Made by a program: the position numbers and the translations under genes. A stretch of DNA of 64,000 nucleotides from Fibrobacter sp. UWH6 (GTDB taxonomy: Bacteria; Fibrobacterota; Fibrobacteria; Fibrobacterales; Fibrobacteraceae): contig NZ_FRAX01000002.1 of NCBI RefSeq assembly GCF_900142465.1, positions 186,001 to 250,000 of the forward strand, given 5' to 3'. Positions 35,429 to 43,924 of this stretch are shown here, one piece after another (the stretch's first letter is position 1; each line of letters opens with the position of its first letter). The notes below the pieces were generated by a model that searched no databases, had not been told where the DNA came from, and saw only the letters and a list, made by a program, of their open reading frames with translations.

Positions 35429-36960
35429 GAAAACTATTATTTTATTTTATTTTTGTTATTTTAATTTCTTGTTCTACAGGAACGGATACAGATGCAGGTC
35501 ATGCTGATGTGGTTGTTCTTGAGATTGTATATGATGATTTGGACAATCCCTCATCATCGTCTGATAATGGCCCCAAAAGAAGACATTCTTATTCCGGATT
35601 CTACAAAACGAATAATTTTAAGTGGGGTGTTGAATTAGCGAGTCTGTCCGAAAAAAGAGTACTGACTCACGCGTCCTATACATCTAGTGAAGAAGCTTCA
35701 ATGGAATGGTATGTCAGATGGAGTGTTCCTAGTATTTTGGAAGAATCAGAAAATTACAATGTTGTTCAAACATCGAATGAATATGAATATTTTCTATGCG
35801 ATGCGTCTCAGGAAGATATTGATGCTTCAAATTCTAATTTAATTCCAATCACTGGTGATATTTGCCGTATTGAAGAAAATGAAATTGAGAATGGAGAGAA
35901 GACATGTGGTATAATTGATTTGCGTGATTTCAGCGCATACAAAAAAATAGGATTGTGCCAATCATATGAAGACGGCCCCACAGTTTTACTGGCTGCAATA
36001 GAACCGCACGTATACGAACAAAGAAATATTTCTGTTAAAAATATAAAATTTGGAAAAACATCTACAAGGCCGTCAGATTTTAATGAAAAAGCTGTTGACA
36101 CGTTTAGGAGTGCTGTCGTGAACATTGAATTTGAAGACGTAGACTACGACATTTCAAAATTGAAAGAAATTGGCTTAGACAACGAAACTTATAGAAACGT
36201 AACAAACAGTTCTGGTGGATTTATATTCATTGCAGCCGGCGCGGAGAATAGTAGGTGTTATAAAAACATAAAAGATGATATTGAATATTTGAAAGAGTAT
36301 ACAAATAGGTATTTATTTCGCGACAATTCAATGGGAAATATGGCATCTGCGCTCGTATGGTCTGGAGCCCATCCAGTTCAGTATTGGACTTTTGAAAAAG
36401 ATGGATCTATTTGTTATGAAGGTTTGTTAGATTATCCAAAAAGAACGGGACAAGAGTATTTCATAGGAACAATAAATTCAAGAAAAGGGCAAGAATGCGG
36501 TTTTTTACTAGGGGAAAATAGAAAGATTCGATTTAACACTTCTTCCGGCTCGTGGGAGATTTACGGAGCCTATGGTGAAGATAAATGGTCTGACGACTTT
36601 TCCGAGATAGACCACGAGTGTCACATTATGTATGATCCGACTTCTAAAGATTGCGTATTGGATAGACATATTCCTTCAACATCAGTAGCCCTTACAAGTA
36701 ATTTAGGTAGCGGCTTTATAGCTATTTCGAAAGAAATGAAAAATAGCGTCATGTTGCACGAATTAGGACATACCCTAAAGCTGAGTGATACCGACCAAGA
36801 CAATAATTTAATGTTCTATAAACAACAATCTACACTTACAGCCAATCTCAGATATACTAAGATTAATGTTCGTGAAAATGATGAATTCGATATTTTTAAC
36901 ATGGAAGAATCTCAATGGAATTGTTTACACAACGATGCCGACTGTGCAGCGCCGTATTAA
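35422..36960 (+). CDS. Lipoprotein with metzincin-like zinc protease motif
   Basis: 512 residues. A short signal with lipobox LISC (Cys17) implies a lipid anchor. Near the C-terminus, HELGHTLKLSD (446-456) fits HExxHxxxxxD, with Met463 in NNLMFY seven residues after the third ligand, as in the Met-turn of metzincins such as snapalysin; the usual Gly after the second His is Lys here. The long region before it (30-440) is not recognised and carries several Cys. I infer a surface or periplasmic zinc protease, perhaps processing the beta-helix protein encoded just upstream (7-bp overlap). Strongly AT-rich codon use compared with the flanking core genes. Confidence 0.78.
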   Translation: MVGKLLFYFIFVILISCSTGTDTDAGHADVVVLEIVYDDLDNPSSSSDNGPKRRHSYSGFYKTNNFKWGVELASLSEKRVLTHASYTSSEEASMEWYVRWSVPSILEESENYNVVQTSNEYEYFLCDASQEDIDASNSNLIPITGDICRIEENEIENGEKTCGIIDLRDFSAYKKIGLCQSYEDGPTVLLAAIEPHVYEQRNISVKNIKFGKTSTRPSDFNEKAVDTFRSAVVNIEFEDVDYDISKLKEIGLDNETYRNVTNSSGGFIFIAAGAENSRCYKNIKDDIEYLKEYTNRYLFRDNSMGNMASALVWSGAHPVQYWTFEKDGSICYEGLLDYPKRTGQEYFIGTINSRKGQECGFLLGENRKIRFNTSSGSWEIYGAYGEDKWSDDFSEIDHECHIMYDPTSKDCVLDRHIPSTSVALTSNLGSGFIAISKEMKNSVMLHELGHTLKLSDTDQDNNLMFYKQQSTLTANLRYTKINVRENDEFDIFNMEESQWNCLHNDADCAAPY

Positions 36961-36974
36961 GGAGCAGATAGAAT

Positions 36975-38255
36975 ATGAAATATGTTTTGATTATACTCTT
37001 GTCGTTAATTACGTCAAATTTATTTGCAGCCGAAAAATGCATTTTTGATGCATTGGGAAATTGTAAAAAAAATGAGCAACCCAACGAATCAGTAAAAAAA
37101 ATAGTTCGCGAAAATGGAACAAAGAAGTATTACGTTTCTCCCTATACATATGCAGAAACAAACCAAAAGAAAGAATATCAAAAAATAGCACCTCGTAAGT
37201 CTGTAGGAAAAAAAAACTGGTATGAGGTTGACTGGAATCAGGGGGTAAAACTTTGCCCACAGAAAGATCAAAGGGGGCGTGTGAAAGACGGAATATGGAA
37301 AGTACGAGGTTCGTTCCATGTAGATTCCATGAATTGCGCTTTCATTGAAGGATCTCCTTACACCCGCAGCATCCTCGCCTTGTTCGCCCAGGACACAAAT
37401 GACTTGGCCCAGGCTGATTCAAGTTGGATTTTGGTGAATCAAACTATAGTGGAATTGACAGGAAAAAATTACAAAGTTTGGAAAAGTGAAGTTTGGGATA
37501 GGCATCGCAGAAGTGCAAGTAAATTCATTGAGGTTTCGTTGAATCAAGATTTGATTGTCGATAAAACTGAACTTCGTGTAAAAGATGTCTTGTGGCTGAA
37601 GAATGGCCGATCCAGAATTCGGTTTAAAGCGACCAACATTTACTATCCTGATCAAGACCCACTTAACATACTGGATTATCCGGCTCCGTCTGATATGGAT
37701 ATGTTGGAATATTCCTATTGGCGGTCTCAGGAAGACGGACTGGTCGACGTTTATAATACGGTTCCTGTAGAATCCGTAGACACCTCGAAAATCCTTTACG
37801 CAAGGAGCCGTAGCGATTTCTTCGTTAAAGTTTTTGATTCTACTGCCAATGGATATAGACTTCCCTTTGAATACGAATGGAGTGTCTTGCAAAATGGCGG
37901 AAAATCTACTGTTTTCTTTTGGGGCGATGATGCTGACGAAAAAGAATTGTCAAAGTATATGGACATAAAGCGAGGCGTTGGTCAAGAATTATGGGGTGTT
38001 TATCCTGTAAAACAGTTTAAACCCAACCCCTTCGGCTTGTACGATGTCTACGGGAATGCTGAAGAAGTTTACATGTATGCTGGCTCTCATGGGATTGCGT
38101 GGGGATACACTTGCGAAGGCTACGATACCATGAACATGGATATCGGACCATCCTGTGATTTTATAAACAAGTACAGAAGTAGAGTTCGAGGAACCAAGGA
38201 CACATGGGTGCCTGTCGGTCAAAGCGGCTATCGTCTGGTCCGTAAGCTAGAATAA
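36975..38255 (+). CDS. Exported formylglycine-generating-enzyme (SUMF1)-like protein
   Basis: 426 residues with signal peptide MKYVLIILLSLITSNLFAAE. The C-terminal half fits the FGE-sulfatase/SUMF1 fold: NGYRLPFEYEWSVLQNGG, FFWGDDADEKEL, FKPNPFGLYDVYGNAEEV and the closing GQSGYRLVRKLE. The paired copper-binding cysteines of true FGE are not seen near the C-terminus, so sulfatase activation is doubtful; a ligand-binding role is possible. AAGGAG lies 12 bp upstream, 14 bp after the protease stop. Third gene of the island operon. Confidence 0.8.
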   Translation: MKYVLIILLSLITSNLFAAEKCIFDALGNCKKNEQPNESVKKIVRENGTKKYYVSPYTYAETNQKKEYQKIAPRKSVGKKNWYEVDWNQGVKLCPQKDQRGRVKDGIWKVRGSFHVDSMNCAFIEGSPYTRSILALFAQDTNDLAQADSSWILVNQTIVELTGKNYKVWKSEVWDRHRRSASKFIEVSLNQDLIVDKTELRVKDVLWLKNGRSRIRFKATNIYYPDQDPLNILDYPAPSDMDMLEYSYWRSQEDGLVDVYNTVPVESVDTSKILYARSRSDFFVKVFDSTANGYRLPFEYEWSVLQNGGKSTVFFWGDDADEKELSKYMDIKRGVGQELWGVYPVKQFKPNPFGLYDVYGNAEEVYMYAGSHGIAWGYTCEGYDTMNMDIGPSCDFINKYRSRVRGTKDTWVPVGQSGYRLVRKLE

Positions 38256-38260
38256 AGACC

Positions 38261-38983
38261 TTGTTAAAGAAAATACTTCTCGTAAGTCTATTTTTCCTTG
38301 TAACCTTTTCTCATTGTGACGAAAGGTATAAGGACAGGCTTTTTGAGGTAAGCGTAACCAGGGATATCTTTTTTCAAACGATATCCCGTTCCTATGCAAA
38401 AGCATATGGTGTCCGCCTTGGAGTCGGGATCAGGTTTGTCAACTAATGTTACTCCAGTCCTGCATTTTTATCAAAACGCCTCCGATCTAAAAAAGCAAAA
38501 CCTACATTTTTATTTATACAAACCTAAAACGACACGTCGTAGCAAACTGTTCGATATTGCGATTCATTAGCTGCACGAGGATTCTTGGTAGCCAGCATTG
38601 AATACCGGCAAGGTATCGTTCTTCAAACAAAAAAAATGTGTTACTTGTTGATAGTTCTAATTTTAAACGAGCTGTCTCATGGGGAGCCGTTCTTGATTTA
38701 AATATGGTCAATAGGAAAAAATTACCTATTTTGTTGGTTCATGGTTCAGACGACCCCGTGATTCCTTTTAAGCATGGCGCGACGATGAACATGGACTCGT
38801 TAAAAGAAGATGCCGTTTTCCCTGGTTACAGGAATATTCGGTCATTTTTTTCAGTTCGTTTGAAAGTCCTGTTTTTTATAGTGGCAGCAGCCTAGATTCC
38901 GTACTTGTGCAAAATAGTATTTCTCATAAAACATTGTTTCTTAAAGGGGGGGGCATGAATTGTATAACGAAAAGATTATCTAA
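38261..38983 (+). pseudogene. Decayed alpha/beta hydrolase (esterase-like) gene
   Basis: Pieces of one hydrolase appear in order but in different frames. A TTG-initiated signal-peptide segment (MLKKILLVSLFFLVTFSHC... then FEVSVTRDIFF); a piece ending LHFYLYKPK (about 38442-38540); GFLVASIEYRQG (about 38577-38615), the strand before the nucleophile elbow; then LPILLVHGSDDPVIPFKHG (about 38722-38780), the acid-residue loop; and GGGHELYN, the catalytic His region, near 38945-38968. The GxSxG elbow itself seems deleted. The last two breaks fall in homopolymers, a T7 (near 38847) and a G8 (38946-38953). If the last two runs were corrected the C-terminal part would read through to TAA at 38981. Confidence 0.72.
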
Positions 38984-38998
38984 TTCTGATTCTTCCCT
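38973..38998. repeat. Right copy of direct repeat bounding the island
   Basis: Same 26-bp sequence as 32214-32239 with two mismatches. Here it covers the last codons and stop of the nucleotidase gene on the minus strand. Confidence 0.7.
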
Positions 38999-40520
38999 GG
39001 GATTTACGATATAGGTCAGGGATGGAATCCCCAAATTTCTTGACATAATCCGCAAGAACATCTGTATCAGTCGCGACATTGCCTATGAGAATCTTACTGG
39101 TCTTGAAGGCAGTAATCTCAGTCCCCTTCTTGGCTACATAAGAAGATGTTCCTACCGTATAGAGGCGTTCTAATTCTATGGGCGCAAAGTTGCCGGATTC
39201 ATCTTCAATCTGAACATCCCCCACCTTCATTTTAGAAGAAGAATTTATTTCGTAACGAAGGCCTGACACCTGCAAAAATCCACCAAATTCTTCAGGATAA
39301 TTTTTTGACCCCTGCTCCAGGGCCTCCACAATCTGACGTCCTGTAGCTTCAATCTTACAAATATCATTGAAAAAAGGAGACGCATCAAGAATGCTGTGGT
39401 AAGTAACCGCCCCCTGCGCAATCCCCCGGCGGATACCGCCTCCATTAGCAAGGCCAATCTGCGCACCAGTTGCAGTTCGGTAAGCATCGGCAACTAAATC
39501 TCCCAAATTGGTTTCGCCTTTCCGAACAAAACGTTCCCCACCCTTGTTGATGGTCAATTCAAATGGAGCCAGAGACAATTTTCTTTCAAATAGGTTTGCT
39601 TTCAATTGACTCAAACTATCTACAACAGCCTTCACTTTGCGGTTTTCTAAAACGGAACTATCTACAGAAATCAAGGTTGAATGAAAGCGACCATTACGAC
39701 CTATGTCCAGTTTACCAATATGCGAAAATTGCGTTCCAGTCTGACTTAGCAATACGGAATCGCCCTTAGCGTTAACCACCCACATTTCTTCAACGACAGA
39801 ATGCATGTGGCCATCCAACACGGCATCGATTCCGTCCGTATTTTCAATGAGGGATATAGAAGTTACCTTAGAATTTAGAGGGGGCAGCTCTCCTAAGTGA
39901 GAAAGAACAACAACATAGTCAGCGCCTTCCTTTCGAGCCTCATTCACAGCATTTTGAACAAGATTGTAGATTTCATTTTCATGAAAATGATAAAGAAGTT
40001 TTCCGTCATCATCATAAAACGCGTATGATTCCGAGACCAATGTTTCAGGGGTAAGCACCCCCACGAAAGCTATTTTCCTGGAACCAGCGTTCCTTATTAC
40101 ATAAGGTTTAAAAACAGGCGTAGTGGAACCGACTTTTGAAAAATTCACATTGACAATGTCCGCCTTCACATCTCTACTCAATTTCATCAAACGATCAACA
40201 GAAAAATCAAATTCATGATTGCCAAGAGTCACCACATCATAACCCACAGCGTTCATTAAATCTACGGAAAAGGTTCCCTTAGATATGGAACAAAAGGCTC
40301 CGCCCTGCAAAAAATCACCCGACGAAACCGTAAACACATAAGCCGTATCAGCAACAGCATCACGAATGCCAGACAATTTCACATAGCCATCTACAGCGCA
40401 GTGGACATCGTTATCGTAAATAATGACAATGTTTTTTTCGGGGGGCTGTGAAGTACAACCGAACAGTGCAAAAGAAATCACCCAAACCAGCAGCAACGTC
40501 ATTTTTGAGATGGCTTTCAT
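38976..40520 (-). CDS. UshA/5'-nucleotidase family metallophosphatase lipoprotein
   Basis: 514 residues. The start at 40520 (MKAISKM) opens a signal peptide with lipobox FGC. An N-terminal calcineurin-like phosphoesterase domain carries the dimetal motifs YDNDVH, SGDFLQGG, GNHEFDF, LSHLGE and DGHMHS; the C-terminal 5'-nucleotidase domain has NGGGIRRG and the substrate-stacking region. Expected role is hydrolysis of extracytoplasmic nucleotides or UDP-sugars. No terminator follows on the minus strand; the nearest suitable one is at 32176, on the far side of the island. Divergent from the zinc-finger membrane protein gene. Confidence 0.92.
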   Translation of the reverse strand: MKAISKMTLLLVWVISFALFGCTSQPPEKNIVIIYDNDVHCAVDGYVKLSGIRDAVADTAYVFTVSSGDFLQGGAFCSISKGTFSVDLMNAVGYDVVTLGNHEFDFSVDRLMKLSRDVKADIVNVNFSKVGSTTPVFKPYVIRNAGSRKIAFVGVLTPETLVSESYAFYDDDGKLLYHFHENEIYNLVQNAVNEARKEGADYVVVLSHLGELPPLNSKVTSISLIENTDGIDAVLDGHMHSVVEEMWVVNAKGDSVLLSQTGTQFSHIGKLDIGRNGRFHSTLISVDSSVLENRKVKAVVDSLSQLKANLFERKLSLAPFELTINKGGERFVRKGETNLGDLVADAYRTATGAQIGLANGGGIRRGIAQGAVTYHSILDASPFFNDICKIEATGRQIVEALEQGSKNYPEEFGGFLQVSGLRYEINSSSKMKVGDVQIEDESGNFAPIELERLYTVGTSSYVAKKGTEITAFKTSKILIGNVATDTDVLADYVKKFGDSIPDLYRKSQGRIRIR

Positions 40521-40562
40521 TTGCAGAAATATAACTAGATTTCGGGCATACCAGGAGAGCAC

Positions 40563-41378
40563 ATGTCAGAACAACAAGAAACTGTTCATATTCACATTAA
40601 GTCATTAGGACGAGCCGTGGAATTTCCGGTAAGAAGTTCCGAGACCTGCATGAAATGCAAGGGTACAGGCAAGAAAGACAAAAGGCCCTGCCCCTATTGC
40701 TGCGGCTCGGGACAGATCAAGATGCTGGATTGCATTCACTGTAGCGGAACAAAGGTCGCCACCAACGGAACAACCTGCAAGGGCTGCAAGGGAGAAGGCA
40801 TTCTCTCCGAAGTCAATACTCGAGAATTTTTGGACGCCCGCCAGTTCTGTGAAAACTTCAAGAAAAATCCCGCACGCACCATTTTGATTTGTCTCGCCTG
40901 CCTGCTGGTCCTGGGCATCTGCGCGCACATCATTTCTGGCTACGCATTCGTTTACTTCATGTTCCTAAAAACCTGGCCCTGCTACATTTCTCTTTTGGTA
41001 GGCCTGGGCGCAGGTTTTTACGTTCTGGTTTGCCTCAATAAGATGAACAAGGGTTCCTATCTGACCGCAACAACAAAAGGCTTAATCAGCGCAGGTGTCA
41101 TCGCCGTTTGGATTGCCGCCATCGCCATTCCCGGCCCCGTTACAGGGCGCTACTGGTGGATCGAAAAGGAAACCAAGAATACCATGAGCAGGGCACTCGC
41201 AGAGCAAGGCCTCGCCTGCCAAAGCGTAAAAGTTGACCACGCCAACGGTGATGATTACCATGCAATAGCAACGCTCTCTAACGGAAACGATATTAAAGTG
41301 ATTACACATTTCAAGGAAGAACGCGGACACGGCAACAAAATTGCGTACTCAATTTACGTGGAACCTGTAAAGCAATAA
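40563..41378 (+). CDS. Membrane protein with DnaJ-type zinc-finger domain
   Basis: 271 residues. The N-terminal part has four CxxCxGxG-type motifs (Cys29/32, 43/46, 57/60, 72/75; the third reads CIHCSGTK), the pattern of the DnaJ cysteine-rich domain, which binds two zinc ions and unfolded protein. No J-domain is present. Three hydrophobic segments follow (about 107-128, 138-158, 173-190), then a soluble C-terminal domain of about 75 residues. No signal peptide, so the zinc fingers should face the cytoplasm. A membrane-bound chaperone or assembly factor is plausible. Strong terminator downstream. Confidence 0.82.
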   Translation: MSEQQETVHIHIKSLGRAVEFPVRSSETCMKCKGTGKKDKRPCPYCCGSGQIKMLDCIHCSGTKVATNGTTCKGCKGEGILSEVNTREFLDARQFCENFKKNPARTILICLACLLVLGICAHIISGYAFVYFMFLKTWPCYISLLVGLGAGFYVLVCLNKMNKGSYLTATTKGLISAGVIAVWIAAIAIPGPVTGRYWWIEKETKNTMSRALAEQGLACQSVKVDHANGDDYHAIATLSNGNDIKVITHFKEERGHGNKIAYSIYVEPVKQ

Positions 41379-41396
41379 GCTTAAAGCATAAAAATA

Positions 41397-41429
41397 CCCC
41401 GGCACTTCACAAAAAGTGTCGGGGATTTT
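41397..41429 (+). terminator. Terminator of the zinc-finger membrane protein gene
   Basis: CCCCGGCACTT pairs with AAGTGTCGGGG (11 bp, one G-U) around a 6-nt loop, followed by ATTTTT. A-rich on the upstream side, so it may also serve glnN from the other strand. Confidence 0.88.
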
Positions 41430-41482
41430 TCGTTAGGCGCTTCGGCTCCGCTCAGCGACCTTCATAGCCGATAAAGTTCATC

Positions 41483-43609
41483 TTAATAGATGAACATCAT
41501 CTCTCTGTACTTGGGCAGGGGCCACATTTCGTCGGAGACGACCTTTTCGAGAGCATCTACAATCTTGCGGGTTTCTGCCATGGCAGCGAGAATGCCTTCA
41601 TGTTCACCGGCGAGAGCGATTTCAATCTTGGAGATTGCAGCAGTCAAATCGCGGCAGCCTTCACCCAGAGACTTCACGTAAACATCCACACCAGGGAAGC
41701 CCTGATTTAGAGCCATTTCGTTAGTCTTGAGGGCACAGGAGTAAGCCTCCACCACCTTGGGCAAGATAATATTCTTGGCCATGTCGCGGCAGATTTCACC
41801 TTCGATGCGAACGCGCTTGTGGTAATCTTCCACGTTCACTTCGTAACGGGATTCCATTTCCACGCGGTTCATGACACCATACTTTTCAAAGAGGGCAATG
41901 TTGGCTTCGTTCTTCAGAGCTTTCAACGCTTCCAGAGAAGTGCGGATGTTGGGAAGGCCGCGGCGTTCTGCTTCGGCAATCCATTCGTCGGTATAGCCGT
42001 TACCGTTGAAGATGACACGCTTGTGTTCCTTCACGATCTTCTGCAGAATCTTCTGGAGACCGGTGTGGAAATTCTTGTCATCCAACTTTTCCAGCTGTTC
42101 GGCAATCATGTCGAAAGCTTCAGCAACAATGGTGTTCAGCACAACGTTAGGTTCGGAGCAGCTCTGGCTAGAACCCGGTGCGCGGAATTCAAACTTGTTG
42201 CCGGTGAAGGCGAATGTACTGGTACGGTTACGGTCCGTAGCGTCGCGGGGCAACGGCGGCAAGCTGTCGGAACCAAGTTTCATGGCACCGGCCTGCTTAC
42301 TGGACTTGGGAGCACCCTGTTCCAACTGTTCAATCACGTCCATGAGCTGATCGCCCAAGTACATGGAGACAATGGCTGGAGGTGCTTCGTTAGCACCGAG
42401 GCGGTGATCATTACCAGCGCCTGCAGTAGTCATGCGGAGCAAGTCAGCGTGAGAATCCACAGCGTAGATCACTGCGCAAAGAGTGGTCAGGAACACTGCA
42501 TTTTCGTGAGGGTTGGTACCCGGATTCAGCAGGTTCGCGTTACCGTATGAAACACTCCAGTTGTTGTGCTTGCCTGAACCGTTCACGCCAGCGAAAGGCT
42601 TTTCGTGAAGGAGGCAAACCAAGCCGTTCTTGTCGGCCACATTGCGAAGCACTTCCATCACTTGCATGTTGTGGTCGCAAGCCAGGTTCACTTCTTCGAA
42701 CATGGGAGCCAATTCAAACTGTGCGGGAGCCACTTCGTTGTGGCGGGTCTTTGCGGGAATGCCTAGCTTCCACAATTCCATTTCAACTTCGTTCATGAAG
42801 TTTAGAATGCGGGCGGGAATCGAACCAAAGTAGTGGTCGTCCATCTGCTGATGCTTTGCAGGAACAGCACCGAACAGAGTGCGGCCAGCCTGGTACAGGT
42901 CCGGGCGCTGCAGGTAAAAACGCTTGTCGATGAGGAAGTATTCCTGTTCAGCACCGAGAGTAACAGTGGTCTTCTTCTTACCAGCCTTGAAGCAGCTCAT
43001 GAGGCGTTCGGTAGACTTGGAAAGAGCCTGCAGGGAGCGGAGCAGCGGAGTCTTCTTGTCCAGAGCTTCGCCCGTGTAAGAGCAGAATGCAGTAGGAATG
43101 CAGAGGGTGGCTCCGTTACCGTGACGCTTGATGAAAGCGGGGCTAGTGGGATCCCATGCAGTATAGCCACGAGCTTCGAAAGTGGAACGGATACCGCCGC
43201 TGGGGAAAGAGGAAGCATCCGGTTCGCCCACGATCAGGTTCTTGCCGCTAAAGACCATGATAGCATCGCAGCCACCGAGGCCATCCGGTTCCAGGAAGGA
43301 ATCGTGCTTTTCGGCGGTGGAGCCGGTAAGGGGCTGGAACCAGTGAGTAAAATGAGTAGCGCCGCGATCCATGGCCCACTTCTTCATGGCATGGGCAACT
43401 TCGCCGGCGATGTTCGGATCAAGGGGAGCACCCTGTTCGATGGTTGCAAGCAACTTCTTGCAGATATCCTTGGGCAGGTAAACCTTCATGGCGTTGGCGT
43501 TGAAAACGTCTTCACCGTAGTAATCCACATTGACGGTTTCGGCAGGCTTCACCGGAGCGGTCTTTGCCTTGGCGATTTCGTCGATGGTATTCTTTCTATA
43601 GGTGCTCAT
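41483..43609 (-). CDS. glnN: Glutamine synthetase type III
   Basis: 708 residues, the length of GSIII rather than GSI (about 450). Key family stretches: [18 protein letters not shown] near residue 83, [59 protein letters not shown] and [17 protein letters not shown]. It forms glutamine from glutamate, ammonia and ATP in the cytoplasm as a dodecamer. Divergent from a sigma-54 activator gene across a 315-bp spacer with possible operators, suggesting nitrogen control. Confidence 0.97.
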   Translation of the reverse strand: MSTYRKNTIDEIAKAKTAPVKPAETVNVDYYGEDVFNANAMKVYLPKDICKKLLATIEQGAPLDPNIAGEVAHAMKKWAMDRGATHFTHWFQPLTGSTAEKHDSFLEPDGLGGCDAIMVFSGKNLIVGEPDASSFPSGGIRSTFEARGYTAWDPTSPAFIKRHGNGATLCIPTAFCSYTGEALDKKTPLLRSLQALSKSTERLMSCFKAGKKKTTVTLGAEQEYFLIDKRFYLQRPDLYQAGRTLFGAVPAKHQQMDDHYFGSIPARILNFMNEVEMELWKLGIPAKTRHNEVAPAQFELAPMFEEVNLACDHNMQVMEVLRNVADKNGLVCLLHEKPFAGVNGSGKHNNWSVSYGNANLLNPGTNPHENAVFLTTLCAVIYAVDSHADLLRMTTAGAGNDHRLGANEAPPAIVSMYLGDQLMDVIEQLEQGAPKSSKQAGAMKLGSDSLPPLPRDATDRNRTSTFAFTGNKFEFRAPGSSQSCSEPNVVLNTIVAEAFDMIAEQLEKLDDKNFHTGLQKILQKIVKEHKRVIFNGNGYTDEWIAEAERRGLPNIRTSLEALKALKNEANIALFEKYGVMNRVEMESRYEVNVEDYHKRVRIEGEICRDMAKNIILPKVVEAYSCALKTNEMALNQGFPGVDVYVKSLGEGCRDLTAAISKIEIALAGEHEGILAAMAETRKIVDALEKVVSDEMWPLPKYREMMFIY

Positions 43610-43924
43610 AATGTTTTTCCTTGTGTTCGGTTCCGCGTTGCGAAAACCGTTGTGAAGGCAAAATTAGGAACATCATAGACGCATTTCATCTGTTTTTTTT
43701 ATAAAAAAGCCTTCTTTTCATTACATTTTTGTAAAAAAGGTTAGATTTTTTACGTTTTAGTAAAACATCAAACAAAAATTATGTATATTTACGGCGTCAT
43801 TTGAGATTTTTTCTCTCCTAGAACATGCTGCACCGAGGGCAGAGTACTCCTAAAAAGTCCCTCGGTGCAGCAATTTTCATAACGGGCCACCCCGAACGGG
43901 ACCGAAAAGCCAAAAGGACAGCGA
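43610..43924. promoter_or_regulatory. Divergent regulatory spacer between glnN and the sigma-54 activator
   Basis: No gene visible. The left half is AT-rich and has two similar sites, TACATTTTTGTA (43722-43733) and TACGTTTTAGTA (43751-43762), both of the form TAC-N6-GTA and 29 bp apart. The right half holds a 14-bp perfect hairpin (43826-43872). No convincing -24/-12 sigma-54 promoter was found by eye. Confidence 0.4.
43826..43872 (+). other. Strong 14-bp hairpin in the leader of the activator gene
   Basis: TGCTGCACCGAGGG (43826-43839) and CCCTCGGTGCAGCA (43859-43872) are perfect inverted copies around a 19-nt loop. On plus it is followed by ATTTTC, too short for a confident terminator. It lies 52 bp before the GTG start. 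It could be an attenuator, small RNA or operator. Confidence 0.7.

Noticed and set aside
38261-38446. 61-codon frame with a signal peptide taken as a small lipoprotein gene
   Set aside because: Better explained as the 5' end of the decayed hydrolase, since the following pieces in other frames continue the same protein family.
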